The notes below the pieces were generated by a model that saw nothing but the letters and a program-made list of their open reading frames with translations, did not search any database and was not told the DNA's origin. Shown one piece after another: positions 46,220-58,244 of a stretch of DNA of 64,000 nucleotides (the first letter of the stretch is position 1; every line of letters starts with the position of its first letter). The stretch comes from Escallonia rubra. Its lineage: Eukaryota > Streptophyta > Magnoliopsida > Escalloniales > Escalloniaceae. A program made the translations under genes and the position numbers. Where the stretch lies: assembly GCA_033065855.1 (NCBI GenBank), contig JAVXUO010001186.1, forward strand, positions 186,001 through 250,000, in the 5' to 3' direction.

Positions 46220-47323
46220 GCACACCACTGCCATCGTAGGCTTCCTCCTTCACATGAGAAGTTATTAACCATAGTTTGTTCTCAATTTAATCTAATTTGA
46301 GGATATAAATCTCCAAAAGTCTATTATCTCCCAAATTTCTCCTCCAAACACGAAAGAAGATTTCCGTGATTTGAATATTATTTTAAATAATTTGCAATCT
46401 AATTTCTGAAAGAATCGGTCATAGATCGTGCGTTAGTATGTAGGTAATTTAACGCGTCACTGTTGACACAACGGTATGGGCTTTTACTAAAGCAGTTATA
46501 ACCGTTTCGAGCTGAATTGACAAAAATATCCCCTTAATTCCATCACCACCATTACCTTTGTCCTTACTCCCAACATTTAATGGATATCAGAATCTCCATG
46601 AGAATCTATAACTCCTTTGATGAGAGGGTTCAAGGCCTTTCTAGCTCTTTCATTCCTCCAGTGATCATTCCAAATTTTCTGATCATCAACCCAAAGTTGT
46701 CTCAATTTCTCAACCACTATTCTCTTCAGGGGCCATCTCTGACTAAAAGCTAGTTTTGTCAGTTCACAATTAGGATTTTGCGCAGGTCCACAAACTCTTA
46801 AGTGGCTTACCCGATATTTGAATTCTCTCTACACCACCCTATATATTCTCTCATTTCTCTTGCTCAAATTGCAAACCTTAGAAACTATCAAGCTGGTTTC
46901 TGATGCCCAATTCACCACCCATTTCAATTGGTCTTGCAGCTGCCGGCGAATTTGATCTTGACATATCCGTCCAAGGTTCAAGTATTCAAGTGTTTAATTT
47001 CAAGAATCAGCCGCCTGTCCACTAGGTCTCTCTCTCTCTCTCTCGTCTTTATGGTACATGATAAGTGGTACTCTTGTTCTGAAAGAATAAACTCTGACAG
47101 TTTGCACGTTGTAATTATGTATTTCAGTTTCTTACTGTATACTATAGCGATAACAGCTGTGTTTATATTGAGATTATTGGGCAAAGGATAGTCTCCAGCA
47201 TCAATTGCATTAGTTGCCTTAGTTTCTATCTGATTTTCAACAATTGTCAATGTCCCACTTTTGTCCTTATTCCCTCGTTCTGCAATTCTTAACATTTGTA
47301 CATGGACAATTTGCAGAGATGAA
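46220..47323 (+). promoter_or_regulatory. Upstream region of F-box copy B with empty target sites
   Basis: Aligns with copy A in three pieces. AAT at 46515-46517 is the unoccupied site of the outer CACTA, and GCCAT at 46732-46736 the unoccupied site of the solo LTR. TATATAT (46840-46846) is a candidate TATA element about 480 bases before the ATG. A conserved GTATTC (about 46981) and TTTGCAG just before the ATG suggest a 5' UTR intron. A CT repeat (CTCTCTCTCTCTC, about 47030-47045) is not in copy A. Confidence 0.6.
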
Positions 47324-48430
47324 ATGGCCAGTGGGAATTTGCCAGAAGACGTGGTTACAGAAATTCTTCTAATGCTTCCTGTTAAATCCTTGTTGAGATG
47401 CAAATCTATTTGTAAGAGTTGGTATACGTTGATAACAAAGCCTAGTTTTACAACTGCACACCTAAATTGCAATGCTGCTCTTCAAGGAAACCATTTTATC
47501 CTACTTAAGCGTTTTCTGCAAGAAAGTAACAAAAGTGTCATGTCCTTCCTTAGTGACGAAATTAGCAGTGATGTTCATGTCCCACAAACAGAGATCACCA
47601 TACCGCACTCCAATGAATTTCTACAGATGCTAGGTCCTTGCAATGGCATAGTATGTCTTACGGATCACCGTGATATTATCTTATGTAACCCTTCAATCAG
47701 GGAGTTCAAGGTCCTTCCTGCTCCTTCATTTAACTATCCCCAGGGTTTGTTTTCTAGGACGATGGGTGTGGGATTTGGCTTTGATCCACACTCCGGTGAG
47801 TACAAGGTTATTAGAATTGCAGAACTCCATGAAGATGATGAAGACTGGGGCTACAAGTTTCATTATGTTAATGTTGAAATTTACAACCTGAGCACCAACT
47901 CTTGGAGAGAAATAGATGCAGTTGTGCCTTGCGTTTGGTTCTTTCCTTGTTCTGAGCTTTTATTTAATGGACATTTTCATTGGTGGGCAGATGACGAAGA
48001 TCATGGTGGCGAGTCGATGCTTTCTTTCCACATAAGCAATGAGGTTTTTCAGCAGATACGGTTGCCTAATGTTTGTGCATTCCCTGATGGGAATGAGAGG
48101 GCTTTTCTAGTTTTAAATGAATCCATTGCATTACTTCTTTTCAATCCCTCAGAGCAGACGTCCTTTGACATATGGACGATGACTGAATATGGTATTGCTG
48201 AATCATGGACCAAGCAATTCACTACTGGACCACTTGTACAAGTCGAGCGGCCTGTATTGTTTTGGAAGCATGAGCTGCTTATGGAAAAAGCCAATGGTCA
48301 GTTGGTATTGTATGACCTTAGATCCCAAAGATTAAAGGAATTTCAATTGTATGGAGCTCAAAAAAGTTTAAGGGCTGTTGCTTATAGTGAGAGCTTAGTT
48401 TCGATCAAGCGAGGAAGCGATATCAATTAA
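47324..48430 (+). CDS. F-box/FBA protein, S-locus F-box (SLF)-like, copy B
   Basis: Intact 368-residue protein. The start is ATG 47324, matching the start of copy A; the frame is open 21 codons further up but that part falls in the probable 5' UTR intron. The F-box spans residues 4-40 (L-P-E-D-V-V-T-E-I-L, then P-V-K-S-L-L-R-C-K-S-I-C-K-S-W), binding Skp1 in an SCF ubiquitin ligase. The F-box-associated domain follows: G-P-C-N-G-I-V-C-L-T-D, N-P-S-I-R-E-F-K-V-L-P, S-W-R-E-I-D, P-C-S-E-L-L-F-N-G-H-F-H-W-W-A, E-Y-G-I-A-E-S-W-T-K and E-S-L-V-S-I-K-R-G. This pattern and the length (SLFs are about 370-400 residues) resemble pollen SLF proteins, which recognise non-self S-RNases. It could instead be a general CPR1-type FBA protein. 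It lies 5 kb downstream of the S-RNase pseudogene, same strand. Confidence 0.9.
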   Translation: MASGNLPEDVVTEILLMLPVKSLLRCKSICKSWYTLITKPSFTTAHLNCNAALQGNHFILLKRFLQESNKSVMSFLSDEISSDVHVPQTEITIPHSNEFLQMLGPCNGIVCLTDHRDIILCNPSIREFKVLPAPSFNYPQGLFSRTMGVGFGFDPHSGEYKVIRIAELHEDDEDWGYKFHYVNVEIYNLSTNSWREIDAVVPCVWFFPCSELLFNGHFHWWADDEDHGGESMLSFHISNEVFQQIRLPNVCAFPDGNERAFLVLNESIALLLFNPSEQTSFDIWTMTEYGIAESWTKQFTTGPLVQVERPVLFWKHELLMEKANGQLVLYDLRSQRLKEFQLYGAQKSLRAVAYSESLVSIKRGSDIN

Positions 48431-48778
48431 CATGATGGTAGTATGATAGCTTTAACACACGCCTTCTTTTCTTTACTGTTCTAGACATGGAATTTCGGTC
48501 TATATCGCAAGCTGAGAAATGCTTTTATGTTTCATAATACTTGTCCTACTTTTAGAATCTATTTGTTAATTTTTCTTTTGAATTTGTTGACAAAGTCTAT
48601 CTCTGTACCCTATTATTGTATCTAAGGCATACTCAAGAACCCTTTAATAAAGTTCTTATTTGGGCATCACCGATGAACATTTGGTCATTTTTGGGTTTGG
48701 GTCATTTTTGGGGTGCCCATGGATGTAGATGGCTAGAGTACGTAAACTATAATGTACGGTGGCTTAGATTTTTCAAGA
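48431..48778 (+). other. 3' flank of F-box copy B
   Basis: Matches copy A 26574-26923. AATAAA at 48646-48651 in the same context as copy A is the likely polyadenylation signal. Confidence 0.55.
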
Positions 48779-49243
48779 GTAAAATACGTTGACCTCCCCT
48801 GATGTTTTGGTATGTTACACGTGGATCCCTTCTAGTTTTTAAAATTACACCGTACTCCCCTATTTTAAATTTTCACTAACAAAAACCCCCCAAACGTTAC
48901 TTTGCCATTAAAAAAGCAATGATATCAGTAAAATGCTCTTTCAATATACCATGTATGCCTTTAAGACAAAAAATTATCAACGCGTCAATAACAGATGGTG
49001 GAGTACTGCCTTCTAGTACTTTACGATATGTTATTGACGTGTTGATAGTCTTTTTGTCTTTAGGGCGTACAAGGTATATTGGAATAATATTTTGCTGACA
49101 TCATCACTGTTTTAACGGCAAATTAACTTTAAGGGGGTCTTTGTTAGTAAAAATTTAAAATAGGGAAGTATTGTGCAATTTTTAAACAAGAAGGAATCCA
49201 CGTATAATAAACCAAAACCTCTGGGGAGGTCAACGTACTTTAC
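48779..49243. mobile_element. Foldback element, copy B (shorter)
   Basis: Ends GTAAAATACGTTGACC (48779) and the inverse of GTAAAGTACGTTGACC (to 49243). Same element and same place as 26924-27676, but the inner arms and loop are missing (centre near 49010), shortening it by about 290 bases. Confidence 0.75.
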
Positions 49244-50065
49244 TTATTTTTCAATTGCCTTAGGTAAGCAGGGTAACTTACTGGCAAGAAGATGGGTGTA
49301 CCCCATAAGTGTTTCCATTATTTGTTACCTTACTTTGTCACAAAGACTATTATTCAATGAACTTTAGTTATACAAAGACTAATTATTCAATGAACCTTAG
49401 TTAAACAACCCTTTCTCTTGACTACAACTATGCAATCACAATCCAGGCTAAATTAACATTTTTACTGATGAAAAGATGTAAATTTTAACCCAAAAAAGGT
49501 GTAAATTTAGCCTAGTCTTAATATCAAAGGATATATGAGTTTGTCACAGCGTACATTGACAAATGTCAAATGTTATGCTTACGGCTAATATTTACATTAC
49601 CCTCTCAAAATTTTTCATCTTTCGCCTTGAAATAAAGATAATTGCCTCCACTTAGGTTCCAAAGCTAATTTTTGAATTAACATGCTAGTGACACCTTATA
49701 GAAAAAACTAAGCGGTAATATATGTCAAAATTGCTCCGAAATATTTTTAGTGACAGTTTCTTGTAGAAAGCGGTTGAAGCAAAAAGAAATTTCTCCTCCA
49801 TATTTAGGAGGTGTCTGCTTACATACATTAGTCCACCTTTATACTTTTTATTAATGTACAGATGCCACTTTCTGGATAGGTTGAAGTGCAGTTTAAGCAT
49901 ATATAAGCGTACATTAGAAAGACTGCAGAAGGGGGTTCATTCGCAATCACAATTGCAATGTTCATTATGGTTTAAAACTCCAAAGCAAAAATAGACACCA
50001 TGTTGTAGCAGTTCCAATTCTGCATGTGATAATGTGTCTTGGATAAAAAAACCCAGAAAGGTGTC
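49244..50065. other. AT-rich spacer
   Basis: The match to copy A fades at about 49350. No gene recognised; the short minus-strand frame at 49685-49900 has no known domain. Confidence 0.4.
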
Positions 50066-50480
50066 CCACATCGGTTGTTCAAAGAAGATTATGACTTGGA
50101 CTTAAGTATATAAGTCTTGTCCCAAATTGGTTATTTAGAGAAAGTCACTACTTATCTCTAAGTATATATATGTTGTCTTGTATTGTGTTTTAAGCACAAG
50201 AGAGAAGAGTCCTTCTTTGAGTATGAAGAGTCTTTCTTTGAAGAGACAAGAGAGAATAGAAGTAGGAAAAGTCTTTCTTGAAAAGAGAGGAGCTTTGAGA
50301 GGGTTTGTTGAGAGAGACAAATGTCTGTAATCTCCAGTGAAAAACATAGTGAAATCACTGCTAACACCGTGGAGTAGGCTTTCGCCGAACCACATAACTC
50401 TTGTGTCCCTATTTTCTGTTATTGTTTTCAATTCTCTTCTTTATTACTTGGTGCAAAATCTAGTATATTACACTGCAAAC
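50066..50480 (+). mobile_element. Copia-type LTR remnant
   Basis: Starts TGTCCCACATCGGTTG. Near its right end it has ACCGTGGAGTAGGC, then CGCCGAACCACATAACTC (about 50366-50402), a motif common near the 3' end of Tork-type Copia LTRs. No reverse transcriptase follows, so it is a solo or broken LTR. Exact ends and target duplication were not determined. Confidence 0.5.
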
Positions 50481-51004
50481 AACTGGCTTTATTTTTGTCA
50501 TGATACTAGGAGGGTTTCATGAGATTAGAAACTCGGTGAGGATACCACATTCTAATACCAACTGTCCTAATTTTTTGTAATTGCTAGGCTTCTCAATGCT
50601 AACCTGGTCAGTCCGGATATCCAGTCAACCAGAAGCAGCAATGGAACCAGGTTTGGTTTTGAAGTGTAATTTGATCAAAACAGGGTTTAAATTGTTTACC
50701 AGGCAATTCTAGGCCACGGTCTAGGTTGATAATGAGGACCAATTTATGGCAGGACTAGCAAAAGATGACAGAGTATGATTAAGACCCTCCCAAAGAATCT
50801 TAGAAGAACAAGGAGAAAGGAAGAAATCCCTTCGTTCAAAGTGCCCAACTCAGCTTCACCATCTTTTTATCGATCTGCGTCACGTGCTCCCAGTTATAAA
50901 CAAGCACTCAGTGGCTGCCGTGTAGCTAAATGTTTTTCCCATCAAGAACCTGTGTTTTTCCCATTAAGTGTAAAAGCCCTTTTTATGCTAATAAGGCTCA
51001 TAAT
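50481..51004. other. Spacer
   Basis: No recognised gene; the frame at 50775-51017 has no known domain. Confidence 0.35.
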
Positions 51005-51049
51005 TGTTGGAAAATAGATTAAGAGATAAATCATTAGAGGGAATTGGTC

Positions 51050-51420
51050 CTTAAACCATCTCTGATGGATTCAGTCGGATGAATCCTGATTCATTCGAAT
51101 GAATCTTCATATAGCCGAGTTAGCTTAGAGTTACTGAAAGATTCATTCGAATAGAAACTTTTGTTTCGAATGAAAGTGTTTGTTTCGAATGAAAAGTATT
51201 TAAATAGAGAAAAGAAGAGACTGAAGGATTCAGTCGAATAGAAATGCTTTCCGTCGAATGAAAATCAAGTGTGAGGAAGAAATTTTGCGACTGAATGATT
51301 CAGTCGAATGGAACCCCTTTCAGTCGAATGGAAAAGAAGGAGTGCGAAGGAGACTATTTCGCGACTGAAGGATTCAGCCGAAGGAATAGTTTTTCCTTCA
51401 AATGAAAGAGTAAGATTCCC
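51050..51420. repeat. Imperfect tandem repeat, GATTCAGTCGAATG motif
   Basis: Four to five units of about 80-90 bases, each with GATTCA(G/T)TCGAATG or a close variant, then a second TCGAATGAAA-type half and GCGACTGAA. It lies in the probable U3 part of the gypsy LTR. Confidence 0.6.
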
Positions 51421-51738
51421 TTTTCGTAAATATTTGAAAGTTTTGGGTACATTTTGAATAAGTATCAAAAGTTGGGGGAGAGTTAGTATAATTTGCGAAC
51501 TTATGACTTTTCCTTTAAATAGTTTCCCTTTCCTTTCAAGCCCTTTTCTTTTATTTCTCTTGCTTCTGTTTCTTAAAGGCTGAGGGAGAAAGAGAGGGAG
51601 AGGGAGAGGGAGAAGGCTTAGGAGACTCTTTAATTTCTAAGGCGACGCTTTAAGGGTTTTGTACCAAAAGCTTGATTAATGTAAGGGATTTCGTATTTCT
51701 TACTGTGGTAAGGAATTTTACATAGTATCGCTTGCTAG

Positions 51739-52265
51739 TGAAGAATTAAGATGCTGATGAGAACTCTTTGCATCTTGATTAAATGATAATGATATCTGCA
51801 AAACTCAAGAGATAAGATATGTATAATTATGAACAAGAGAATATGACTGTAGTTGAGGTGGGTTTTCTCCAGGAATTGGATTTTCTGGGTATACAGAAGT
51901 GATTGTACGATGTGTAGATGGTGACTCTTTATAGAGAGAGAAATCTTATCTCTGAAAAAATAATCGTTAAAACATAGGAACATGTCTCCATGTTTTTAGA
52001 ACCCACTATTTGATAATCACTTAAACCTCAACTCACTACCGTTAATAAAGGCTAACAACACCCTGAGAGATTTTTCCGTAACCAGTCAACTACTTGACTA
52101 TGTCTTTTACTTCCCATTAGACGATTCTAGTTAAGTTACCAAAAACTAACTAGACATGAAAAAATAAATTAGCACATGAGAATTCTTTTATCCTATGGTT
52201 TGAGGCTAGTTTATCCTTCAAACCATGACTTTATTTTATATGGCTTATAGCCACACAATCCAACA
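51739..52265 (-). repeat. Copia 3' LTR
   Basis: 527 bases. Shares GGGTTTTCTCC, TCTTTATAGAGAGAGAAATC, ACATGTCTCCATGTTTTTAG and ATGGCTTATAGCCACACAAT with the partner LTR. It retains the end (TGAAGAATTAAGATGC on the plus strand) that the other LTR has lost. Confidence 0.85.
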
Positions 52266-52289
52266 TCTCCCACTTGGCTATAAGCTAAT

Positions 52290-55200
52290 ACAGTTATTTA
52301 ATTTTCAAGATATAAACCCATAGAGGCGACATGCCGTTTAAAATTCTCCGTCGCAATGGCTTTTGTCAACGGATCTGCAATCATCTCATTAGTAGAGATA
52401 CTTTCAAACACTACTTATCATTTATATAATGATATTGTAATTTAATGTGTTTACCTTTTGGGCCGGTTTCCTCATCCTTAATGGTTTCTACTGCGGCATT
52501 ATCATAATCGTAAATCAATATAGCTTCGTCAACTGTAAAACTAAGATTTAAGTCTTTAAGAAATTTTTAATTCATACCACTTCAGCTGCTGCTGTTGTAT
52601 TATACGCGACAAATTCAGATTTTATGGTATATTTCGCAACACAACCTTGTTTCTTACTTAACCATGATGTAGCCACACCACCAAGTAAAAACACGTAACC
52701 AATGGTCGACTTTCTATCATTAGGATCTCCTGCAAAATCTGCATCACAAAATCCTATAACTTACAAGTCACTAGATTGATAGGTTAAAGCAAGATCAAGT
52801 GTGTGTTGAATATATCTAAGTACCTGTTTTATGACAATCCAATGTGCGATACCTGGATTACTTTGAAATCTGCTAATTAAACCACAACAAAACTTAGATT
52901 GGGTCTCGTGCGTAACATTCCCTATGTCAAGCTACCTACCACTTGCGCGCATGACTTAGATTTCATTGCTCCCTTATCCTTTTTAGCTTTAGGAGCCATT
53001 TACCTGGTCAGTTTTGTACCCTTGTAGATAGGTGAATCAAGGGAGTTGCAACAATCCATCTTAAACCTTTTAAGAACATTTTTCAAATATGGTTTCTAAG
53101 AAAGACTTAGCTTATTTGAACTTTCTATCTCGTGTTATTTTAATACCCAAAACATAAGAAGCCTCACCCATATCTTTCATCTTAAATTGAGATCTCAACC
53201 AATCTTTGGCTTCGATGATTTTGTCTAAATTATTGCCGGGCAACAGAATATCATCAACATAATGGGAAAGCATAACAAAAGAGCTCCCACTAACTAACCA
53301 GAGTATATATGTAACAGTCAAAATTATTAGTTGAAAACCCATATTGGAATATTGCATTATGAAAAGTATAATACCATTGACGAGAGGACTGTTTTAGACC
53401 GTACAATGATCTATTCAATTTATAGACTTTGTCGTCTTTTTCCTTCCTTTCATAACCCTTGGATTGAGTCACATGGATCTCTTTCCGTAACTCACCATTA
53501 AGCAAAGCCATCTTCACATCCATTTGGTGTAATTCAAGATCCAAGTCGGCAACAATAGACATTAATATTCTAATAGAAGTAAATTTTGCAACCAGAGAAT
53601 ATGTGTAACGACCCGGTCCACGGCCCCACCACAGGGCATTGCCTCCCTCAAAAGGGCTAGCCAAGTAGGTACTTATGAGTTCATAGGCAGGGTCTTATAA
53701 GGCCAATCGCAAACTCTCTCACAACCGATGTGGGATATTACAATCTCCCCACCTTATTCCTTAGCGTCCTCGCTAAGGCTCGATCACACATAGCCCAGAT
53801 CTTCCTCTCTAGCCAATGTGGGATATACCCGGCTCACCCTTCGTTGCCCCAACCATCCTCTTGATGTGGGATATACCCGGGCTTGCCTTCGTTTCCCCCA
53901 ACCATCGGCAACCCGACTGGATGGCCCAGCCCGAGCTTTCGAGAGTCGGCTCTGATACCATCTGTAACGACCCGGTCCACGGCCCCACCACAGGGCATTG
54001 CCTCCCTCAAAAGGGCTAGCCAAGTAGGTACTTATGAGTTCATAGGCAGGGTCTTATAAGGCCAATCGCAAACTCTCTCACAACCGATGTGGGATATTAG
54101 AGAGTTTGCGATTGGCCTTATAAGACCCTGCCTATGAACTCATAAGCACCTACTTGGCTAGCCCTTTTGAGGGAGGCAATGCCCTGTGGTGGGGCCGTGG
54201 ACCGGGTCGTTACAGATGGTATCAGAGCCGACTCTCGAAAGCTCGGGCTGGGCTGTCCAGTCGGGTTGCCAATGGTTGGGGGAAACGAAGGCAAGCCCCG
54301 GTATATCCCACATCAAGAGGATGGTTGGGGTAACGAAGGGTGAGCCAGGTATATCCCACATTGGCTAAAGAGGAAGATTCTGGGCTATGTGTGATCGAGC
54401 CTTAGCGAGGACGCTAAGGAATAAGGTGGGGAGATTGTAATATCCCACATCGGTTGTGAGAGAGTTTGCGATTGGCCTTATAAGACCCTGCCTATGAACT
54501 CATAAGCACCTACTTGGCTAGCCCTTTTGAGGGAGGCAATGCCCTGTGGTGGGGCCGTGGACCGGGTCGTTACAATATGTCTCTACATAATCTATTCCTT
54601 GTTGTTAAGTGAACCCTTTAGCTACAAGTCGAGCTTTATATCTATCAATTGTTCCATCAGACTTGAGCGTCTTTTTAAAAATCCATTTACAACCGATAGC
54701 TTTTCTATTCTTGGGTAGATCAACTAGTTGCCACACATCATTCTTTTCTATGAATTCTAATTCTTCATTTATTGCAGCCCTCCAAGAAGAAGCATCCTTT
54801 GATCTCATTGCATAATCAAAATCTACTGGATCATCAGGAATATCCTCATTTAATAGTGCAAAATAATCTTTCAAATAACTAGGTGGCCTTCTTTCTCTTT
54901 GTATTCTAGACAGAGTATCATAAGGTTGTTCTTTTTAAATAATCTTCTCCATTTCTTGCACTATATCCTTCTCCTTTTCTATTTCAAAAAGTTCAACCAT
55001 TTTCTCTGGTTTCTCCCTTCCAATATCGTCTTCTAAGAAAAATGCATCCCTACTTTCAATTATTCTGAAAGACCCATTTGGATGAAAAATAGCAAACTTT
55101 TAACCAAACGAATGCTCACAATAACCAATAAAGGTGCATTTTTTGGTTTTGGGTTCTAATTTTCTTATGTTGGGCCTTGATCTCTTTACATGAGCGGAAC

Positions 55201-57108
55201 TACCCCAAATTTTCATGTGCGAGAGGTTGGGTTTTCTTCCTCAGCAAACTTCTTGTGGTGTTAAGCGTATACTACAATTGAATGTATATATGCCTGCAGC
55301 TAAGGCTTCACCCCAAAAAGTATTATACAGTTTTGCTTGACTTAGCATCGAGCGAATCGTATATATAAGTGTTCTAGTGCGTCTCTCAGCCATGCCATTT
55401 TGCTGTGGTGTATTGGACATAGTAAAAAGGTGTATGATACCATTACCTTTGCAAAACTCATCAAATAAACTAGCTATGTATTCTACACCTCTATCAGTCT
55501 TAAATGCCTTGATTTTTCTACCTAACTGATTTCAACCTCCTTCTTGTATTGCTTAAATATTTCTGAAGCATCAGAATTATGCTTAAGCAAATAAACATAC
55601 CCATATCTAGAGAAATCATCAGTAAACGTAATAAAATACTCCATTCCGTTGTAAGTTTTAACATTTAAAGGGCCAGAAATATCAGAGTGTATTAATTCTA
55701 ACAGTTCTCTGGACCTATCCATTTTTCCAAAAGGCTTTCTAGCCATCTTACCACTTAAACAAGATTCACATGGTTTTAGATCTAACTTCAAGCTAGGTAT
55801 TAACCCTATTTGGGCCATCATTTTCATTTTATTGTAATTTAAGTGACCCAATCTCATATGCCATAAAACGGAATCAACATCCATATTGTAACAAGTATCA
55901 ATGTAAGCAGGACAACTAGCAACTTTTTCATTACCATCAAAAGTGTTCAAACGATAAAGACCATCAACCTTAACCCCCCATACAAGAATACACCCATGCT
56001 TCCCAATAGAAACTTTGGAAGACCTAAAACGCAGCTCAAAACCCTTTTCATCCATGCGTGGCACATAGAGCAGATTGCGCCTCATATTAGGCACGTAGAG
56101 GACATCTGTCAAGATGAGATTATTCTGTCCAGGCAACAGAATTTTCACTGTGCCAACACCAAGCACATCACAGTACATGTTATTGCCCATAGAAAGCTTG
56201 TGGTCACTGGCTTTCACATCTCTCATCTCTACAAAATTCTTTCTAGTCTTTGCCACATGGCGAGAAGAGACAGAATCCACCCACCAGGATTGAGAATCAC
56301 AATCAGCCAGCAGTGATTCAGAAACCACGCAAACAATGTCTCCAGGGCCCTTTTTAAACTGCTTAATGTTTCCATCTTTATTTTGAGGACAATTGTTCCT
56401 ATGGTGACCAGGTTTTCCACAAGTATAGCAATTACCTAATAGTTTCTTATTAAAACAACCATTTCCTCTTTGAAACTTTCTTCCCCTATTTTTGAAATTC
56501 TGATCTCTAGGTTTAAGAGCATTAAGTGTATTGGAAAAAGAGTTTGGTTTAAAAACATCAGGGGCATTAGAAGACGTGGAACCAGTATTGAAAGTAGACG
56601 TAGGAGTAACAAAATGAGACTCATTCTTTTTCTTTTTAACTCTCCTTTCAGCTTCTAATTCTAGCAACATAGGCAAAATTTTCATTGTCAAATCTTGGCT
56701 AGACACATTTATGGATATGACAACAGGGTCCCATGAATCTAGCAGGCTAGACAAGACAGTAGAGACTTGTATTTTATCAGGAATAGGGTTACCTAAAGCT
56801 GCTAATTCTTTTGCTATCACCACTAACTTATTGACATGATCCACAACATTTTAACCCTATTTCATAACAGTACCATTGTACTTTTCAATCAGGAGTTGAA
56901 TGTAAGTGTTGGAAGTAGTGCCATAAGCTTCAGTGACCGCATCAAACATATATGTAGTAGTTTTATATTCCTCATAAATTACTTCTAAGTCTGGTTCCAT
57001 AAAGGTCAACAAGGTCGATCTAGTCAATTTATCATTTTTAACAAAATGATCAAAAGTCTCTATAGCCGCCTCCACAGCTCTAAGAGGTGGCTCTTTAGGG
57101 TAAAACAT
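52290..57108 (-). pseudogene. Copia gag-pol, broken
   Basis: Order on the minus strand is gag, protease, integrase, RT, RNase H, as in Copia. Gag starts at 57108, has in-frame stops near 56857, and contains a zinc knuckle C-Y-T-C-G-K-P-G-H-H-R-N-N-C (about 56430). The protease reads V-D-S-V-S-S-R-H-V where D-S-G-A is expected. The pre-integrase region has L-W-H-M-R-L-G-H-L, and the integrase begins I-H-S-D-I-S-G-P-L. RT is cut in two by the TRIM dimer: W-R-A-A-I-N-E-E-L and C-K-W-I-F-K-K lie right of it (54605-54874), while L-D-L-E-L-H-Q-M-D-V-K and the Y-V-D-D motif lie left (about 53570-53240). RNase H follows (D-A-D-F-A-G-D, about 52740). Multiple stops and frame shifts occur. Confidence 0.85.
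53604..54574. mobile_element. Head-to-head TRIM dimer, TSD ATATG
   Basis: Two copies of one terminal-repeat retrotransposon in miniature, in opposite orientation, joined at their 5' LTRs. Minus copy: 3' LTR 53604-53742, 5' LTR 53963-54099, primer-binding site GGCTCTGATACCA (53948-53960). Plus copy: 5' LTR 54100-54214 lacking its first 24 bases, primer-binding site TGGTATCAGAGCC (54217-54229), polypurine AAGGTGGGGAGAT, 3' LTR 54436-54574 (139 bp). LTR ends are TGTAATATCCC and GGGTCGTTACA. ATATG lies once on each outer side (53599-53603 and 54575-54579), so the whole palindrome behaves as one insertion into the Copia RT. No coding capacity. Confidence 0.9.
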
Positions 57109-57769
57109 ATTTAGAACATATTCAACTTTGTCTTAGAACAATACGTTTCCAAGTTGAAAAATCGTTCCCATTTAGCTTTTCACTTTTACTAAGTTCAACA
57201 CTAGCATTCTTAGTTAGAACCCATATGCAATTTCACCAAACTAAGACAGGACTGAAAATTAGGGTGCGTAAGTAACTGACCAGAATTCGTTCGAATAGTA
57301 TTACCAATTTGAGTGGTTTCTGATCAAGGGCTTCAATATGATTCCCGCAATTCATGATTTGGTTGAAGATTGCAATTGAAAAGCAAACTGCCACTGCAAC
57401 AATCTTGCCCAATCAAAGAATTTCTCTGAAGACCCAGCAATTTTTGAATGACAAATTGAATTTGATATTTTCTGAGACAAAACCTCTTCAATCTATCCGT
57501 ATCGCACCACGCCAACCGCCAAAAGATGAAGAGAATGTAACTTTCACCGCTCCAAGCAGGGGCGGAGCCAGGATTTCATCCCAGGGGGTGCTAAATATAT
57601 ATATCGAAATTAATATTTTTTTTATTAGTAAAATAACAACAAATTTTTTTTATTATTCTTTTACTTTTTCAGTCATGTTTCATTATTGCGTTAACCTAAT
57701 TCCAACCCACCATTCAATTAAATCACACATTCGATATCTCAATCCAATTGGGTCCCATCCTCCATCAAT

Positions 57770-58125
57770 CTCAATATCTCAATGCTAAACATTAACCATA
57801 ATCAATATCTCAGGATTATCCTTAACCAATATTAAACATTAATCATAATCAATATCTCAAGATTATCCATAATCAATGCTAAACATTAACCATAATCAAT
57901 ATCTCAAGATTATTCATAATCAATGCTAAACATTAACCATAATCAATGCGCAAGATTATCCATAATCAATGCTAAACATTAACCATAATCAATGCTCAAC
58001 ATTATCCATAATCAATTGATTCAATTCTCAAGATTATCCATAATCAATGCTAAACATTAACCATAATCAATGCTCAACATTATCCATAATCAATTGATTC
58101 AATTCAATGCTCAAGATTATCCATA
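57770..58125. repeat. AT-rich tandem repeat, CATAATCAATGCTAAACATT unit
   Basis: About eight degenerate copies built from ATTAACCATAATCAAT, (G/C)TCAAGATTATCCATAATC and AATTGATTCAATTC blocks of 35-45 bases, inside the hAT element. Confidence 0.8.
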
Positions 58126-58244
58126 ATCCATTCCTAATTTCAGCTATGATACTAAAAAGATAACAAACAAATTTTATAGAGATGGCAACTAGATCAAGTC
58201 AATGAAAGGTGAAATTAAAGTTTGGAAGTTGGAACATACTTGTC

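Noticed and set aside
47261-47323. Start of F-box copy B 21 codons further upstream
   Set aside because: The corresponding stretch in copy A is out of frame, it precedes a TTTGCAG acceptor-like site, and the family normally begins just before L-P-E-D.
51755-51760. Copia 3' LTR boundary at TGATGA
   Set aside because: It gave no target duplication; the boundary at 51739 gives GCTAG on both sides, and the other LTR simply lost the end segment.
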